Assembly: GCA_027013225.1 (NCBI GenBank)
Contig: JALUXU010000029.1
Coordinates: 1 to 62,536, forward strand
Length of the DNA: 62,536 bases
Origin: Acidihalobacter sp.
GTDB lineage: Bacteria > Pseudomonadota > Gammaproteobacteria > DSM-5130 > Acidihalobacteraceae
Reading direction: 5' to 3'
Positions 32,047 to 42,561 of the stretch are shown here, piece by piece (positions within the stretch are counted from its first letter, which is position 1; each line of letters begins with the position of its first letter). The translations under genes were made by a program, and so were the position numbers. The notes under the pieces were generated by a model, which saw only the letters and a program-made list of their open reading frames with translations, was not told where the DNA came from and searched no databases.

Positions 32047-33282
32047 ATGAGCCAATCTTTAAATTTCGCCCGGCATGGCGACAAGCAAAATTCAGAATTT
32101 TTTGAAACCTATCTTCAACGCTTACTTGAAGAACGTGATCGTGTCGGATTGACGGATCTGATCCGCGAAATCGATGCATTGATGATTACGGTTGAACCGG
32201 GGCATTCTCTCGCCTATCTGGCCGAACTCTCGCTGATGACCCCTTATCATTATCTGGTTACGCTAGAAAGCGAAAGCCACTTCACTCATCTCATGCGCAT
32301 CGACTTGGAAAGTCCAGACCTGCTGGTGCGGGAAGTCAAGGATCCGACCACCCGTGGAATCTTTCGCAGTCTCAACGAGGTCTATCCGGTCGGCCACCAT
32401 AAACCTTACAGCCGCTACATGGGCGAAATCGTGCGTGTTCGCAATCTGCATGAGGTGGTCAAACTACAACGCGATCGCGAAATCCGTTTCTTTAACGCTG
32501 ACGAGGTGCGCAAGCTCGAACTGCCCGGTAATCTTGCCGTATGCAAGCCCTCGCCTTATACCCACAACATCGTCGCTTACATGGAACGCGAACCAGAGGA
32601 TATGCGGGTCTATGCCCTGGGCGTCAGCCGCATCGATATGGCGGCTCAAGAAGCATATGAAGCCGCCAAGGAGTTGCAATACAAGCTCGGCATCCATACC
32701 CTGCTGCAGCCTATCGACCATCTGGCGACACGCATCTACAGTCAGAACCGTGAAGTGGCCATCCTCGAATATCTTTCCTTGTCGAGCTATTACTATTGGG
32801 GCTCATACGACATCAAGGATCAGAACTCCTCGACCAATGTTACCAAAAGCATTCATTACGCGAAGGAAGCCAAGAGTCCTGCCAAGGTTTTCACAGCCAA
32901 CAATACCCCTTATTTTGTCAATCATCTGGACGGCCTGCCTTCTCCCACCGAGACATTCGTTCGCAACTATGGCCCACGTTTGCACCATATCGCTGTAAGC
33001 GTGAGTGATGGCGAGACCGCCGGTATGGAAAACATCGATTTTGTGGTCAAGTCCATCGCCGACCAAGGTAAAGATTTTCTTCTCGATGTCATCGGCTCCA
33101 AGGAAGAAGGCCTGAAACAGATTTTCTCGAGCGCTTCCGAGCATTCGTCGCTGATTATTGAATATGTACAACGCTTCGGAGAATTCGACGGCTTTTTTGC
33201 CCGCGACAATGTCGCGGAGCTCACGCGCGCAGCGGGCGTGGAAGAATCCTTGAAGGAGCTCGATGCCAAATCGCGGCGCTGA
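32047..33282 (+). CDS. VOC-superfamily protein resembling 4-hydroxyphenylpyruvate dioxygenase
   Basis: A 411-residue cytosolic protein. The C-terminal half (about 218-395) follows the order of the HPPD catalytic domain: PIDHLATRIYS (His225), a linker, SPTETFVRNYGPRLHHIAV (His314) and IIEYVQRFGEFDGFF (Glu372). These three correspond in order to the two-His-one-Glu iron ligands of HPPD, although the last spacing is shorter. The N-terminal half (1-215) is divergent and I do not recognise it. AAGGAAAG before the ATG is a good ribosome binding site. It could be a non-heme iron dioxygenase or a related VOC enzyme; homogentisate pathway genes are not nearby. Confidence 0.6.
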   Translation: MSQSLNFARHGDKQNSEFFETYLQRLLEERDRVGLTDLIREIDALMITVEPGHSLAYLAELSLMTPYHYLVTLESESHFTHLMRIDLESPDLLVREVKDPTTRGIFRSLNEVYPVGHHKPYSRYMGEIVRVRNLHEVVKLQRDREIRFFNADEVRKLELPGNLAVCKPSPYTHNIVAYMEREPEDMRVYALGVSRIDMAAQEAYEAAKELQYKLGIHTLLQPIDHLATRIYSQNREVAILEYLSLSSYYYWGSYDIKDQNSSTNVTKSIHYAKEAKSPAKVFTANNTPYFVNHLDGLPSPTETFVRNYGPRLHHIAVSVSDGETAGMENIDFVVKSIADQGKDFLLDVIGSKEEGLKQIFSSASEHSSLIIEYVQRFGEFDGFFARDNVAELTRAAGVEESLKELDAKSRR

Positions 33283-33297
33283 GAATTGGCCCGAAAT

Positions 33298-34476
33298 CTA
33301 GTCCTGCCCCAAGAACCTGGCAATCCGCTCAACACCTTCGTGCAATTGCTCCAAAGAAGTGGTATAGGCAAAGCGTACATGCTGGCTGGCGCCAAAACTG
33401 CCAAAATCAATCCCTGGAGTAATTGCCACGCCGGCTTCCTTGAGCAAGCGCCGCGACAATTCCATGCTATCGATGCCTAGACGTTCACAGTTGGCATAAA
33501 GATAGAAGGCACCTTCCGGCGTGACCGGGATATCGAACCCCAGCTCGCGCAAGGCAGGTAACAGAAAATCCTTTCTTTGCCCGAATGTTTCACGGCGTTT
33601 TTCGAAAATGGCCTCAGCTTCTGGGGTAAACGCCGCCAACGCAGCGTGCTGCGCAGGTGTTGGCGCACAGATAAAAATATTTTGTTGCAGTTTTTCCAGC
33701 ATTCTTACGTATGCCGGAGGGGCAACGATCCATCCCAGGCGCCATCCAGTCATACCAAAGTATTTTGAAAAACTATTGATTACGAAGACTTCGTCGGAAA
33801 AAGCGAGTGCCGTGCGCGCTTGTTTCCCGTAAACCAGACCGTGGTAGATTTCGTCGACGATCAAAAATCCCTTTTGACGACGCGCATATTCGATCATGGC
33901 CTCGAGCTCTTCTTCATCTATGATCGTGCCGGTGGGATTGGCCGGAGAGGCAACGAGTGCCGCGACGGTCGAACGGGTCCAATGGGCGCGCAGAATCTCG
34001 GCTGTGAGTTGGTATCGAGTGTCACGATGAACCGCCACATTGCGGCCATGGCCTTCGAATAAACGCACAAAATGCCGGTTGCATGGGTAGCCAGGATCGG
34101 TCATCAGCACTTCGTCGCCAATATCGACCAGTACGCCCAATACCAGTTGCAGCGCGCCTGAGGCGCCGCAAGTGACGATGATGCGGGAAGGATCGACATC
34201 GACCTCATAGCGTCTTCGATAATGACCCGCTATGGCTTCGCGCAGTGCCGGCAATCCCAATGCGGGGCTGTATCCTGTATAACCTTGTGCCAGCGCTTCC
34301 TGACCGGCACGGATAATGGGAGATGCCGTGGGGAAATCGGGTTCCCCGACTTCCATGTGGATGATCGTTTCCCCCATCGCTTCCAGTTGCTTGGCTTTTG
34401 CCAGCAACTCCATGACATGAAACGGCGCGATGTCTTCCGCGCGGCGCGCAAGATGCCAGGCGTCGGGTTTTTTCAT
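33298..34476 (-). CDS. Class I/II pyridoxal-phosphate aminotransferase
   Basis: A 392-residue fold-type I aminotransferase of the AspC/AlaT-like group. The PLP lysine is Lys238 in NSFSKYFGMTGWRLGW; MEVGEPDFPT, GASGALQLV and SPANPTGT supply other cofactor contacts, and VRFAYTTS holds the carboxylate-binding Arg near the C-terminus. Substrate cannot be read from sequence. It starts within the der stop (ATGA), so it is the last gene of the ndk-to-der run, and it is convergent with the HPPD-like gene, 15 bases apart. Confidence 0.88.
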   Translation of the reverse strand: MKKPDAWHLARRAEDIAPFHVMELLAKAKQLEAMGETIIHMEVGEPDFPTASPIIRAGQEALAQGYTGYSPALGLPALREAIAGHYRRRYEVDVDPSRIIVTCGASGALQLVLGVLVDIGDEVLMTDPGYPCNRHFVRLFEGHGRNVAVHRDTRYQLTAEILRAHWTRSTVAALVASPANPTGTIIDEEELEAMIEYARRQKGFLIVDEIYHGLVYGKQARTALAFSDEVFVINSFSKYFGMTGWRLGWIVAPPAYVRMLEKLQQNIFICAPTPAQHAALAAFTPEAEAIFEKRRETFGQRKDFLLPALRELGFDIPVTPEGAFYLYANCERLGIDSMELSRRLLKEAGVAITPGIDFGSFGASQHVRFAYTTSLEQLHEGVERIARFLGQD

Positions 34477-35876
34477 TTCCGGCGTTTCGCGTGGCGCATT
34501 ACGCGCGCACGGCTGCGTTCCTGCCTGGGCGTCAGCACGTTGCGCTTACCCGCATAGGGATTCTCACCGGTCTTGAACTCCAGTACGACGGGTGTACCGA
34601 CAAGTTTAAACGCGCGTCTGAAACCATTGGCCAAATAACGTTTGTAATCACCGGACAAGCGTTCAGTCTGATTGCCGTGAATAACGATGGTAAAGGGACG
34701 GTGGCCGCCAAGATGGGCATACCTCAATTTGATTCTCCGTCCTCTGGACATGGGCGGCTGATGCGCTTCCACCAAACCTTCGAGCACGCGGTTAAGCTGA
34801 GAAGTGCCGACTTCGCGATGCACGCTGGCATAAGCCTCGTGAATGGCGGGGAACAGATTGCCCACGCCGGTTCCATGCAAGGCCGAGATGAAATGCCGTT
34901 CCGCGAAATCCAGAAACGCAAGCTTGAGGTCAAGGCCGCGACGGACCGATGCGCGTTGTTCGGGACTCAAATGATCCCATTTGTTAATGGCCACGATCAG
35001 CGCCGCGCCCGCATCTACTATCAATCCCAGCAAATGGGCGTCCTGTTCGCTGATCCCTGTTTTTGCATCCAATACCAGAACGACCACATCGGCACGCCTT
35101 ATGGTATCGAGCGTTTTTACGACGCTGAATTTTTCCACCGTCTCATTGATTTTGGCCCTGCGTCTGACCCCCGCCGTATCGATTAGCGTATAGGCTTGCC
35201 CATCGCGCTCGAAAGGCACGTCTATGGTATCCCGGGTGGTTCCCGGATGATCGAAAACTACTACGCGTTCCTCGCCCAGTATCCGGTTTATCAGGGTGGA
35301 CTTGCCTACATTCGGACGGCCAACGAAAGCGATACGAATGCGCGCGTCTGCGCGGGTCTCTTCCATACCATCCACATTTTCGCCACTGCGCTCGGGCACG
35401 ATGGCATCGATCATCTCTTCGATGCCTGCCCCGCCCTGCCGGGCAGATATGAGCCGCGGCTCCCCTAAACCCAAACGGGCCGCTTCCGCCAATGCCATGT
35501 TGCGATCTGCACAATCGGATTTGTTTATTGCCAGCGTGACTGGTTTTCCCAGGATGCGCAGCTCATGGGCAAGCTCTTCATCCCCCGCCGTGATTCCGGC
35601 TTGGCCATCGAGCAAAAAAATGATGTGCGACGCCTCCTCCATGGCCAGACGGCTCTGTTTCCGCATGAGCGCATCCAGCGTATCGCTTTCCTCGCCCAGG
35701 CCGCCGGTATCCACCACCATATACCGACCCTGCCCTATCCGCCCCAATCCATATTTTCTGTCACGGGTAAGCCCTGGAATATCCGCTACCAGAGCATCTC
35801 GAGATCGAGTCAAGCGGTTGAACAGGGTCGACTTGCCGACGTTTGGCCGGCCAACAAGGGCGATAACCGTCTGCAT
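34473..35876 (-). CDS. der: Ribosome biogenesis GTPase Der (EngA)
   Basis: A 467-residue protein with two tandem GTPase domains: GRPNVGKSTLFNRL, DTGG and NKSD in the first; GRPNVGKSTLINRI, DTAGVRRR and NKWD in the second; then a KH-like C-terminal domain ending in basic residues. It acts in 50S subunit assembly. ATG 35876 is preferred because GGTGA lies just upstream and the family begins with a short lead to VIALVGRPN; an ATG four codons earlier is possible. Confidence 0.96.
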   Translation of the reverse strand: MQTVIALVGRPNVGKSTLFNRLTRSRDALVADIPGLTRDRKYGLGRIGQGRYMVVDTGGLGEESDTLDALMRKQSRLAMEEASHIIFLLDGQAGITAGDEELAHELRILGKPVTLAINKSDCADRNMALAEAARLGLGEPRLISARQGGAGIEEMIDAIVPERSGENVDGMEETRADARIRIAFVGRPNVGKSTLINRILGEERVVVFDHPGTTRDTIDVPFERDGQAYTLIDTAGVRRRAKINETVEKFSVVKTLDTIRRADVVVLVLDAKTGISEQDAHLLGLIVDAGAALIVAINKWDHLSPEQRASVRRGLDLKLAFLDFAERHFISALHGTGVGNLFPAIHEAYASVHREVGTSQLNRVLEGLVEAHQPPMSRGRRIKLRYAHLGGHRPFTIVIHGNQTERLSGDYKRYLANGFRRAFKLVGTPVVLEFKTGENPYAGKRNVLTPRQERSRARVMRHAKRRK

Positions 35877-35950
35877 TAATTCACCCATTCAACTCAGTTT
35901 TTATATCGAAGGTGCAAGCGTATGACTGTGGCATGGTTGCCGCACTGCAA

Positions 35951-37174
35951 TCATGGCAATCCAAACTGAAGAGAATTGGATTGAATACTCGCGTTAGGAT
36001 GGTTTTCCCCCGCGATACGATAGGCGGCCAGCGTGCCTCCAGCGGTTTGTACGAAAACCGAATCGCCGACAACGATCGGCGCGGCCTGAATACCGCCAGA
36101 ACCCACGTGTTCGCGGGCAACGATACGACCATCGCTGGCGGAGAGCCATTGCAGATAGCCTGCATAATCTCCTACAACGACATACCTCTCACCCACTACG
36201 CTGGGAGCGGTGACGACACGGTAATGCAAAGCGTCCTGTTTCCATAAAGACGCCCCATTAGCCCGATCCAGCGCCCAAATATCACTGTTGGAAGCGGCAA
36301 CGAAAACAGCCGAGGAATTGGCCGCCACACCTGCGTAAGAAGACATCGGATGCGACCATAAAATCTGACCATTGCTGGACTGCACGGCAATTGCCCGCCC
36401 ATGGTAACCCGCCGCATAGATTGTATCTCCACTGGCTGAAACGGCGATTTTTCCATCCACATCCACCAGTTGCTGCAAGGCTCCAACGCCGCTAGGCTCC
36501 CCAACGATTACCTGCCACAGCGGTGCTCCACTGGAAAGCGAATAAGCAGCGAGTTTGCCATTTGAGAATCCACTCAAAACGGTTGAACTGCCCACTACCA
36601 GGGGCTGGTTTTTGCCTCTCAGAATCAGGTTGGGAATTTGTCTGTGGTGGCTCCAGAGGATGTTGCCAGTCGAGACATCGATCGCGTACAGGCCGCCATC
36701 GTTGGTGTGAGCCAAGACCTCGCCAAGAGCCGCCTCGGAGACGGACATGACTTCACTTGAAAGCTGGGTCTTCCAGACGATGCTGCGCGACTTGAGCGAG
36801 ATGCCAAGAATTTTGCCGTCCTGAGCGCCCACGAAGAGCATGCCGCCACCTCCACTCACCCCTCCCACGAGCTTGTGCTTGGTGGCCATGCGCCAAATCT
36901 GCGAGCCGTTCGCAAGAGAATATGCCGCCACAATGCCTGCGTGATCGGCAGCATAGAGAGTCTTGCCGGAAACGTAGGGATGAAGATGGATGAAGTAACC
37001 GCCATTGCCGTCTCCGATATGGGTCGACCACAGTTGATGTACCTGCAAACTCGTTTTGATGGGCTGCAATGCAGCCGGTGGGCGTGTGTTTTGAGGGCCG
37101 CCACAAGCCGTCAACCCAAGGATGCCTAATAGCAAGCCAGCCAGTGATAATGTACGAACATTCGATAACTTCAT
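35951..37174 (-). CDS. bamB: Outer-membrane assembly lipoprotein BamB
   Basis: A 407-residue lipoprotein with signal peptide and lipobox LGLTACGG (Cys24), then a beta-propeller built from PQQ-like repeats with recurring Trp/Gly patterns (GSQIWRMAT, GNILWSHHR, GAPLWQVIV, GQILWSHP, GASLWKQDA). It is the scaffold of the BAM complex that inserts beta-barrel proteins. The ATG overlaps the yfgM stop. The order yfgM-bamB-der is the classical one. Confidence 0.94.
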   Translation of the reverse strand: MKLSNVRTLSLAGLLLGILGLTACGGPQNTRPPAALQPIKTSLQVHQLWSTHIGDGNGGYFIHLHPYVSGKTLYAADHAGIVAAYSLANGSQIWRMATKHKLVGGVSGGGGMLFVGAQDGKILGISLKSRSIVWKTQLSSEVMSVSEAALGEVLAHTNDGGLYAIDVSTGNILWSHHRQIPNLILRGKNQPLVVGSSTVLSGFSNGKLAAYSLSSGAPLWQVIVGEPSGVGALQQLVDVDGKIAVSASGDTIYAAGYHGRAIAVQSSNGQILWSHPMSSYAGVAANSSAVFVAASNSDIWALDRANGASLWKQDALHYRVVTAPSVVGERYVVVGDYAGYLQWLSASDGRIVAREHVGSGGIQAAPIVVGDSVFVQTAGGTLAAYRIAGENHPNASIQSNSLQFGLP

Positions 37175-37806
37175 GGTTTTCCCCCGGCAGAAACCGGCAA
37201 ATCAGCGATTTTCCATCGCAAAAGTTCGGTGGGTAAGCCATTCAGTTTTGATATGGCCATTGCATCTTCATAAGCAGTCCGTGCTTTTGCGGACTGCCCT
37301 TTCGCTTCCCAGGCATCGCCCTGCAATGTTTTAATCATGGGCAAATAGGCACTTGGTAGTTTGGCGTTCAACAAGGCCATGGCGGCATCTGGCCGATCCT
37401 GGGCAAGCCGCACCTGAGCAAGCCGCAAGATAGCAAGTTGTCTAAGAAGTGGTTCCGAGGCATGTTTCTTCACCCACAGTAATGCGCTCGCTGCCTCTTT
37501 GAGTCGGTTTCTCTCCACAAAGCGCTTCGCCATAAGCAACTGCCCCAGAGCCGCGTACGGCGTTTGAGCGTAGTCGTTCTTGAGCGATCGGGCATCCAGC
37601 TGAATGGCTTTGGCATCCTTACGATGCATCGCCTCGAGCAGGCGATTATATAAGTTCGAAGCCTTGTATTCCTGCTGAATACGATAATGGCTCCATATCT
37701 GCCACCCTCCCAGTCCCGAACCAAGGAGAATCAGCAACAGCAAGATCCATCGGCCATAGATAGAAAGCCAGTGCTTGATGCGTTCGAAATCTTCATCTTC
37801 CGTCAT
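37171..37806 (-). CDS. yfgM: YfgM-family tetratricopeptide membrane protein
   Basis: A 211-residue protein with a cytoplasmic start (MTEDEDFERIKHWLSIYGR), one transmembrane helix at about 19-38 and a periplasmic helical-repeat (TPR_21) domain. In Escherichia coli YfgM works with PpiD at the SecYEG translocon and affects periplasmic folding. Its location between hisS and bamB supports the assignment. Confidence 0.9.
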   Translation of the reverse strand: MTEDEDFERIKHWLSIYGRWILLLLILLGSGLGGWQIWSHYRIQQEYKASNLYNRLLEAMHRKDAKAIQLDARSLKNDYAQTPYAALGQLLMAKRFVERNRLKEAASALLWVKKHASEPLLRQLAILRLAQVRLAQDRPDAAMALLNAKLPSAYLPMIKTLQGDAWEAKGQSAKARTAYEDAMAISKLNGLPTELLRWKIADLPVSAGGKP

Positions 37807-37851
37807 GTAAGATTCAACCTTCAGAAAAGTAGAAAAACGGTACCGCCATTC

Positions 37852-39174
37852 TTACTTCACGCCCGCCTCGCCAGCCTTTCCTGGAGCCGAGAAATTCTCA
37901 GGCGATGGCCGATGGCGCGCCAATTCCAACAACAACTCGCTGCGGGGCACCTGTTTTTGCATGGATTCTCCCCGCAATCGGCGAACGGTAACGTAATCAC
38001 TGGCAAGCTCATCCACTCCAATGATCAATGCCACTTCAGCGCCGCTGCGATCGGCGCGTTTCATCTGGGCTTTCAATCCCCCTTCGCCACAATGGACGAG
38101 TATCCGCAGATCGGGCCGTGACTGGCGTATGCTCTCAGCTATATGTAATGCGTGCCGGCGTTCCGCGGTGCCCTGACTGAGCACATACACGTCTGGCGGG
38201 GGAATTTCCGGCAAAAGAGCTTGCGATTCCAATAGGGCCAACAGACGCTCCATGCCCATGGCGAATCCACAGGCCGGGGTGGGACGTCCACCCATTTGTT
38301 CTACCAAGCTGTCATAGCGCCCGCCTGCACAGACAGTGCCTTGCGCTCCCAGTTCATTGCTGATCCACTCGAACACGGTGCGGGAATAATAATCCAAGCC
38401 TCTCACCAGCCGGGGATTGATCGTATAATCAATCCCCGCCATATCCAATATTCCACAGACTCCTTCGAAATGTTCCCGCGACTCGGCGTCGAGTGCTGCA
38501 AGCAATTGCGGCGCCTCTTTCAAGACCTCGCGGGTTCCAGCATCTTTGCTATCCAGTACTCGCAAAGGGTTGGTCTTTAGTCTTCGCCTGCTATCTTCAT
38601 CTAAGCGATCGGCGTGACGATACAAATAATCCTGCAGCTGTTTCCGGTAGCGTTCCCGGGCTTCTTGACTGCCCAGCGAATTGATTTCCAGACGCAGGTT
38701 CTTTATGCCGAGCGCCTTCCATAGGCGAGCTGACATGAGTATTAGCTCGGCATCGATATCCGGCCCAGTCATGCCGAATGTTTCTACTCCTACCTGGTGG
38801 AACTGGCGATAGCGTCCTTTCTGTGGCCGTTCATGACGGAACATTGGCCCTGAATACCATAATCTGACCAATTGATTATGCAAGAAGCCATGCTCGATAC
38901 CGGAACGCACACAGCCAGCCGTGCCTTCGGGGCGTAATGTCAGGCTGTCGCCATTACGATCCTCGAAAGTGTACATCTCTTTTTCCACGATATCGGTTAC
39001 CGCACCGATGGAACGGGCGAACAGTTCTGTCTTTTCAACGATGGGCAAGCGAATCCTGCGATAGCCGTAACTTTCCACGAGCATGCGAATCTGGGCTTCA
39101 AGCCACGACCAATGAATCTCCGTTTCGGGCAAGATATCATGCATGCCGCGGATCGACTGAATGCGCTTTACCAT
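37852..39174 (-). CDS. hisS: Histidyl-tRNA synthetase
   Basis: A 440-residue class II synthetase. Motif 2 [20 protein letters not shown] is obvious, the histidine signatures [15 protein letters not shown] and [11 protein letters not shown] follow, and a C-terminal anticodon-binding domain occupies about 325-425. It begins [17 protein letters not shown]. The family's usual neighbour ispG is missing between it and rodZ. Confidence 0.97.
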   Translation of the reverse strand: MVKRIQSIRGMHDILPETEIHWSWLEAQIRMLVESYGYRRIRLPIVEKTELFARSIGAVTDIVEKEMYTFEDRNGDSLTLRPEGTAGCVRSGIEHGFLHNQLVRLWYSGPMFRHERPQKGRYRQFHQVGVETFGMTGPDIDAELILMSARLWKALGIKNLRLEINSLGSQEARERYRKQLQDYLYRHADRLDEDSRRRLKTNPLRVLDSKDAGTREVLKEAPQLLAALDAESREHFEGVCGILDMAGIDYTINPRLVRGLDYYSRTVFEWISNELGAQGTVCAGGRYDSLVEQMGGRPTPACGFAMGMERLLALLESQALLPEIPPPDVYVLSQGTAERRHALHIAESIRQSRPDLRILVHCGEGGLKAQMKRADRSGAEVALIIGVDELASDYVTVRRLRGESMQKQVPRSELLLELARHRPSPENFSAPGKAGEAGVK

Positions 39175-39205
39175 ATGATTCCTTTGGGTTTTTCTGCCTG
39201 TAGGC

Positions 39206-40243
39206 TTAAGGTTGGATCTTGCCGTCTGGCAAAATGACGAATCGGGCCGTTCGATTGGGTTGTATATAAGCCGAGTCGTCGATTGAATTGCCGCTCAAAA
39301 ACAGACTAACGCCTCGTGCATTTCCCAATATTACCGAATAAGGAAGGGAACCGTTCAATTCCCGATGAGTGCCCGCATTGAACAGCCCCCGCATCAAGAC
39401 ATGGCCTTTTGCGTCAGTCACTTGAATCCAACTTTTTCTGGTAATTTTCACTTGCAAGGACGATGCAGCCTTCCCATTCTGTGCAGGAGCCTGATTGATG
39501 GAATTGGTATCAGATTGAGGAAGAAATGACGCCGAAGCATGCGCTTGCGACGAACTGTTTTCAGATTGGGCGGCCATCGCGCCCGATGGCGAGGCTTCTT
39601 TCAGAGGAGCGATTGGTGTCGCCGAATGCTGACCATTCACTATTCGCATTCGGCTAATGCCGGCATTGCTGGCGCTGGAAGACATTGCTGGGTTAACGCC
39701 AGACAAAGTGATTGTTGGGGCGGTTCTCGCTGTAGGAGTTGACGTACCCGCTATCCGGCTTGCTGATTTTTCAAGAACGCTTGCAGGTATGGCTTCGTGT
39801 TTTGGGCGCGTCAACCACCAAGCCGACAGACCAATAAGCAGGAGTATGATGAAACCCGCGAAAAGAGGAGCCCAGCGATTGCCTGGAGCTTGGTAGCTAA
39901 AATCACGTTTAGGGGTCGCAGATTCCCTGGCGGGGAATCCCCCGGAGCTTACCACGGATTCATCGTGAGGGGGTGCTAGTGTTTCAGGTTGTATGCCGAC
40001 AAGATGAGCGTAATGGCGTATATATCCCTTGACGAAAACAGGTTCTGGTAGATGTTCCCGGTCGCCATTTTCGAGGGCGATGACAAGGGATTTGTCCAGA
40101 TGTAGCGCTTGTGCCACCTCTTCAACGCTCATGGAGTTGGCTTCTCGCGCGGCCCGCAAACGGGCGCCTATGGACGGGCTGTTTTCAGTCTTTTCAGGCA
40201 CCTCCTCCGCCGATTCTTTATTGGCTTGTATTTTTTCACTCAT
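39206..40243 (-). CDS. rodZ: Cytoskeletal protein RodZ
   Basis: A 345-residue bitopic protein: cytoplasmic helix-turn-helix (about 25-95: [21 protein letters not shown] split, [21 protein letters not shown]), one transmembrane helix near 123-143, a Ser/Ala/Thr-rich linker, and a C-terminal beta domain (DUF4115, about 265-345). RodZ links MreB to the elongation machinery. ATG 40243 overlaps the pilF stop by four bases, which decides the start. Confidence 0.92.
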   Translation of the reverse strand: MSEKIQANKESAEEVPEKTENSPSIGARLRAAREANSMSVEEVAQALHLDKSLVIALENGDREHLPEPVFVKGYIRHYAHLVGIQPETLAPPHDESVVSSGGFPARESATPKRDFSYQAPGNRWAPLFAGFIILLLIGLSAWWLTRPKHEAIPASVLEKSASRIAGTSTPTARTAPTITLSGVNPAMSSSASNAGISRMRIVNGQHSATPIAPLKEASPSGAMAAQSENSSSQAHASASFLPQSDTNSINQAPAQNGKAASSLQVKITRKSWIQVTDAKGHVLMRGLFNAGTHRELNGSLPYSVILGNARGVSLFLSGNSIDDSAYIQPNRTARFVILPDGKIQP

Positions 40244-41010
40244 GCGCCACCGTCGAGCAATTTTTTGGCTTCCGGCGAATCCGGATATTGACGATACAGA
40301 GTGCGAGCGCATTGGGTGGCGCCACTGATGTCCCCCACATGACGTTTCACCTCGATGCAAAGCCCAAGCAAAGGCGGCCAATCGATAACCTGGCTGCTTG
40401 CCTGCTTAAGATAGCTATTGGCTTTCTTCCAGTCGCCTTCATCAGTGGCGAGCTTGATCAGGCCGTAGAGTGCGGGGCGAAAGTTTGGCGAGGCGACCAA
40501 AGCCTTGCGGAATGCCTTTTCGGCAGCGGTTTGGTTGCCTTGCTGCAGATAGCAGAATCCGGAGTTGGCATAAGCGACTTGCGGGGTTGCATAGAGGGGG
40601 TTGGTCACAGCGGCTTTGAATTGAGTCTGAGCCTCGGCATACTGCTTTTGTTGACATAGGAATACACCGAAATTGTTATGCGCATCGGAATTTTTCGGGT
40701 CGAGCTGCAATGCTTTTTCATAATACAGCTTGGCCTTCGCGTTTTCACCGAAGTTTTGCATCATCAGCGCATAGGCATAATTGACGGTTGATGAGTCAGG
40801 ATATTGGGAAAGGGCCAGCTTGAGTTTTTCATAAGCGCGTTGGCGATTTCCCGATCGCAAGTAATCGATGCCAAGCTGAGCGTTGATCAGGGCCGCCTTG
40901 TGTAAACGCTGTTGATCACTGTTGGGATGAGATATCGGTTGCGTAGCGCATCCTGCCAAGGACACAATGGCCCCCAGTATGATCAGTTTTAACAAGGTTC
41001 CACGCATCAT
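40240..41010 (-). CDS. pilF: Type IV pilus biogenesis lipoprotein PilF/PilW
   Basis: A 256-residue lipoprotein with signal and lipobox VSLAGCAT (Cys21), then about six tetratricopeptide repeats (for example [20 protein letters not shown]). PilF pilots the secretin PilQ into the outer membrane. Gene order rlmN-pilF-rodZ is conserved, which makes this more likely than another TPR lipoprotein. Other pilus genes are not in the window. Both ends overlap neighbours by ATGA. Confidence 0.9.
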   Translation of the reverse strand: MMRGTLLKLIILGAIVSLAGCATQPISHPNSDQQRLHKAALINAQLGIDYLRSGNRQRAYEKLKLALSQYPDSSTVNYAYALMMQNFGENAKAKLYYEKALQLDPKNSDAHNNFGVFLCQQKQYAEAQTQFKAAVTNPLYATPQVAYANSGFCYLQQGNQTAAEKAFRKALVASPNFRPALYGLIKLATDEGDWKKANSYLKQASSQVIDWPPLLGLCIEVKRHVGDISGATQCARTLYRQYPDSPEAKKLLDGGA

Positions 41011-42122
41011 CTCAGCCTCTCACCAAGGCGGTCAAAACGCTCTTTTCGGCGACTCCGATCTATTACCTTGCCAGCCAACTGACCACAAGCCGCGTCGATG
41101 TCTTCGCCTCGCGTCTTGCGGGTGATGGTATGCAGACCGCTCGCTATGAGAATTTCTCTGAAACGATCGATAGACCCTGGATCAGATCGCTGGAAACGGG
41201 TCTGGGGAAATGGATTGAACGGAATCAGATTGATTTTGGAGGGAATGTCGCGCAATAGACGAACGAGTTCGCGGGCATGCTCAGGATGATCGTTCACGTC
41301 TTTTATCATCACGTATTCGAAGGTGACGCTATTCTTTCGCGACTTGCTGGAAACAAATCGCTTGCAGGCAGGAAGTAATTGTTCCAAAGGGTATTTCTTG
41401 TTCAAAGGCACCAGTCGATCGCGTAATGGATTGTTGGGCGCATGTAATGAGACAGCGAGGCTTACATCCAAAGCGTCCTTAAGCCGGTCCATAGCGGGGA
41501 TGACACCGGACGTGCTCAATGTAACGCGGCGTTTCCCCAGCCCATAGGCCAAATCGTCAAGCATCAAAGACATGGCGCTGACAACCGCATCATAATTGAG
41601 TAAAGGTTCACCCATCCCCATGAAAACGACATTGCTTATACTACGTACAGAATCCTTGACGTCCTTGAGCCGTGATCTGGCGAGCCATAACTGGCCAACT
41701 ATTTCAGCGGATGACAAATTACGGTTGAATCCCTGGCGTGCAGTCGAGCAAAAGGTACAATCCAAGGCGCAACCCACCTGCGAAGAGACGCATAAGGTGC
41801 CTCGGTTTTCTTCAGGTATGAAAACCGTTTCGATGCAATTCCCGTCATCCAGCCGCAACAGCCATTTGAGAGTGCCATCCGCGGAAGCTTGTTCCAATAC
41901 GATTTCCGGGGCCTTGATTTCAGCCATGGCACTCAACCGCTCCCGCAGGGAGCGGGATAGGTCAGTCATTTTGGAGAAATCCGCCAGCCCGCGCTGATGA
42001 ACCCATTTCATTAATTGGCTGGCACGGAAAGCCGGCTCCGCGTTGGCAAGGAAAAATTCTTTTAGTTCAGAGCCAGAAAGTCCCAACAGATTGGTTCGTT
42101 CCAGCTCTGGAGATTCTCCCAT
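41007..42122 (-). CDS. rlmN: Dual-specificity rRNA/tRNA adenine C2-methyltransferase RlmN
   Basis: A 371-residue radical-SAM enzyme making m2A2503 in 23S rRNA and m2A37 in some tRNAs. The cluster cysteines are Cys118, Cys122 and Cys125 in [15 protein letters not shown]; the C-terminal [14 protein letters not shown] holds a second catalytic cysteine. ATG 42122 is used because it starts eight bases after the ndk stop and aligns with the family; upstream ATGs would overlap ndk. Confidence 0.95.
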   Translation of the reverse strand: MGESPELERTNLLGLSGSELKEFFLANAEPAFRASQLMKWVHQRGLADFSKMTDLSRSLRERLSAMAEIKAPEIVLEQASADGTLKWLLRLDDGNCIETVFIPEENRGTLCVSSQVGCALDCTFCSTARQGFNRNLSSAEIVGQLWLARSRLKDVKDSVRSISNVVFMGMGEPLLNYDAVVSAMSLMLDDLAYGLGKRRVTLSTSGVIPAMDRLKDALDVSLAVSLHAPNNPLRDRLVPLNKKYPLEQLLPACKRFVSSKSRKNSVTFEYVMIKDVNDHPEHARELVRLLRDIPSKINLIPFNPFPQTRFQRSDPGSIDRFREILIASGLHTITRKTRGEDIDAACGQLAGKVIDRSRRKERFDRLGERLR

Positions 42123-42129
42123 TAAAGAA

Positions 42130-42561
42130 TCAGCGGGTGCGGGGACAGATTTCATCGGGCCCAAAAAAGAAATTGATTTCTTGCTCGGCTGTTTCCGGCC
42201 CATCAGAACCATGCACGGCATTTTCATCGATGGAATCGGCAAAATCAGCCCGAATCGTCCCCGGCGCCGCCTGTTTTGGATCGGTGGCTCCCATGATCTC
42301 TCGGTGCCGCGCAATCGCGTTTTCACCTTCCAGAACCTGAACCATAACCGGTCCAGAAGTCATAAACTTAACCAGCTCATTGAAAAACGGCCGTTCCTTG
42401 TGGACTGCATAAAAGGCTTCCGCACGTTCGCGTGACAAACACAGCATGCGTGCAGCCACGATCTTCAAATCAGCCTTTTCGAATCGGGTATAGATCTCGC
42501 CAATGACATTCTTGGCTACTGCATCGGGCTTGATGATAGAAAGAGTACGTTCGATTGCCAT
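42130..42561 (-). CDS. ndk: Nucleoside diphosphate kinase
   Basis: A 143-residue enzyme equilibrating nucleoside tri- and diphosphates. It begins [18 protein letters not shown] and carries the phosphorylated His117 in [22 protein letters not shown] precedes the ATG by about a dozen bases. It leads the long ndk-rlmN-pilF-rodZ-hisS-yfgM-bamB-der-aminotransferase run. Confidence 0.97.
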   Translation of the reverse strand: MAIERTLSIIKPDAVAKNVIGEIYTRFEKADLKIVAARMLCLSRERAEAFYAVHKERPFFNELVKFMTSGPVMVQVLEGENAIARHREIMGATDPKQAAPGTIRADFADSIDENAVHGSDGPETAEQEINFFFGPDEICPRTR

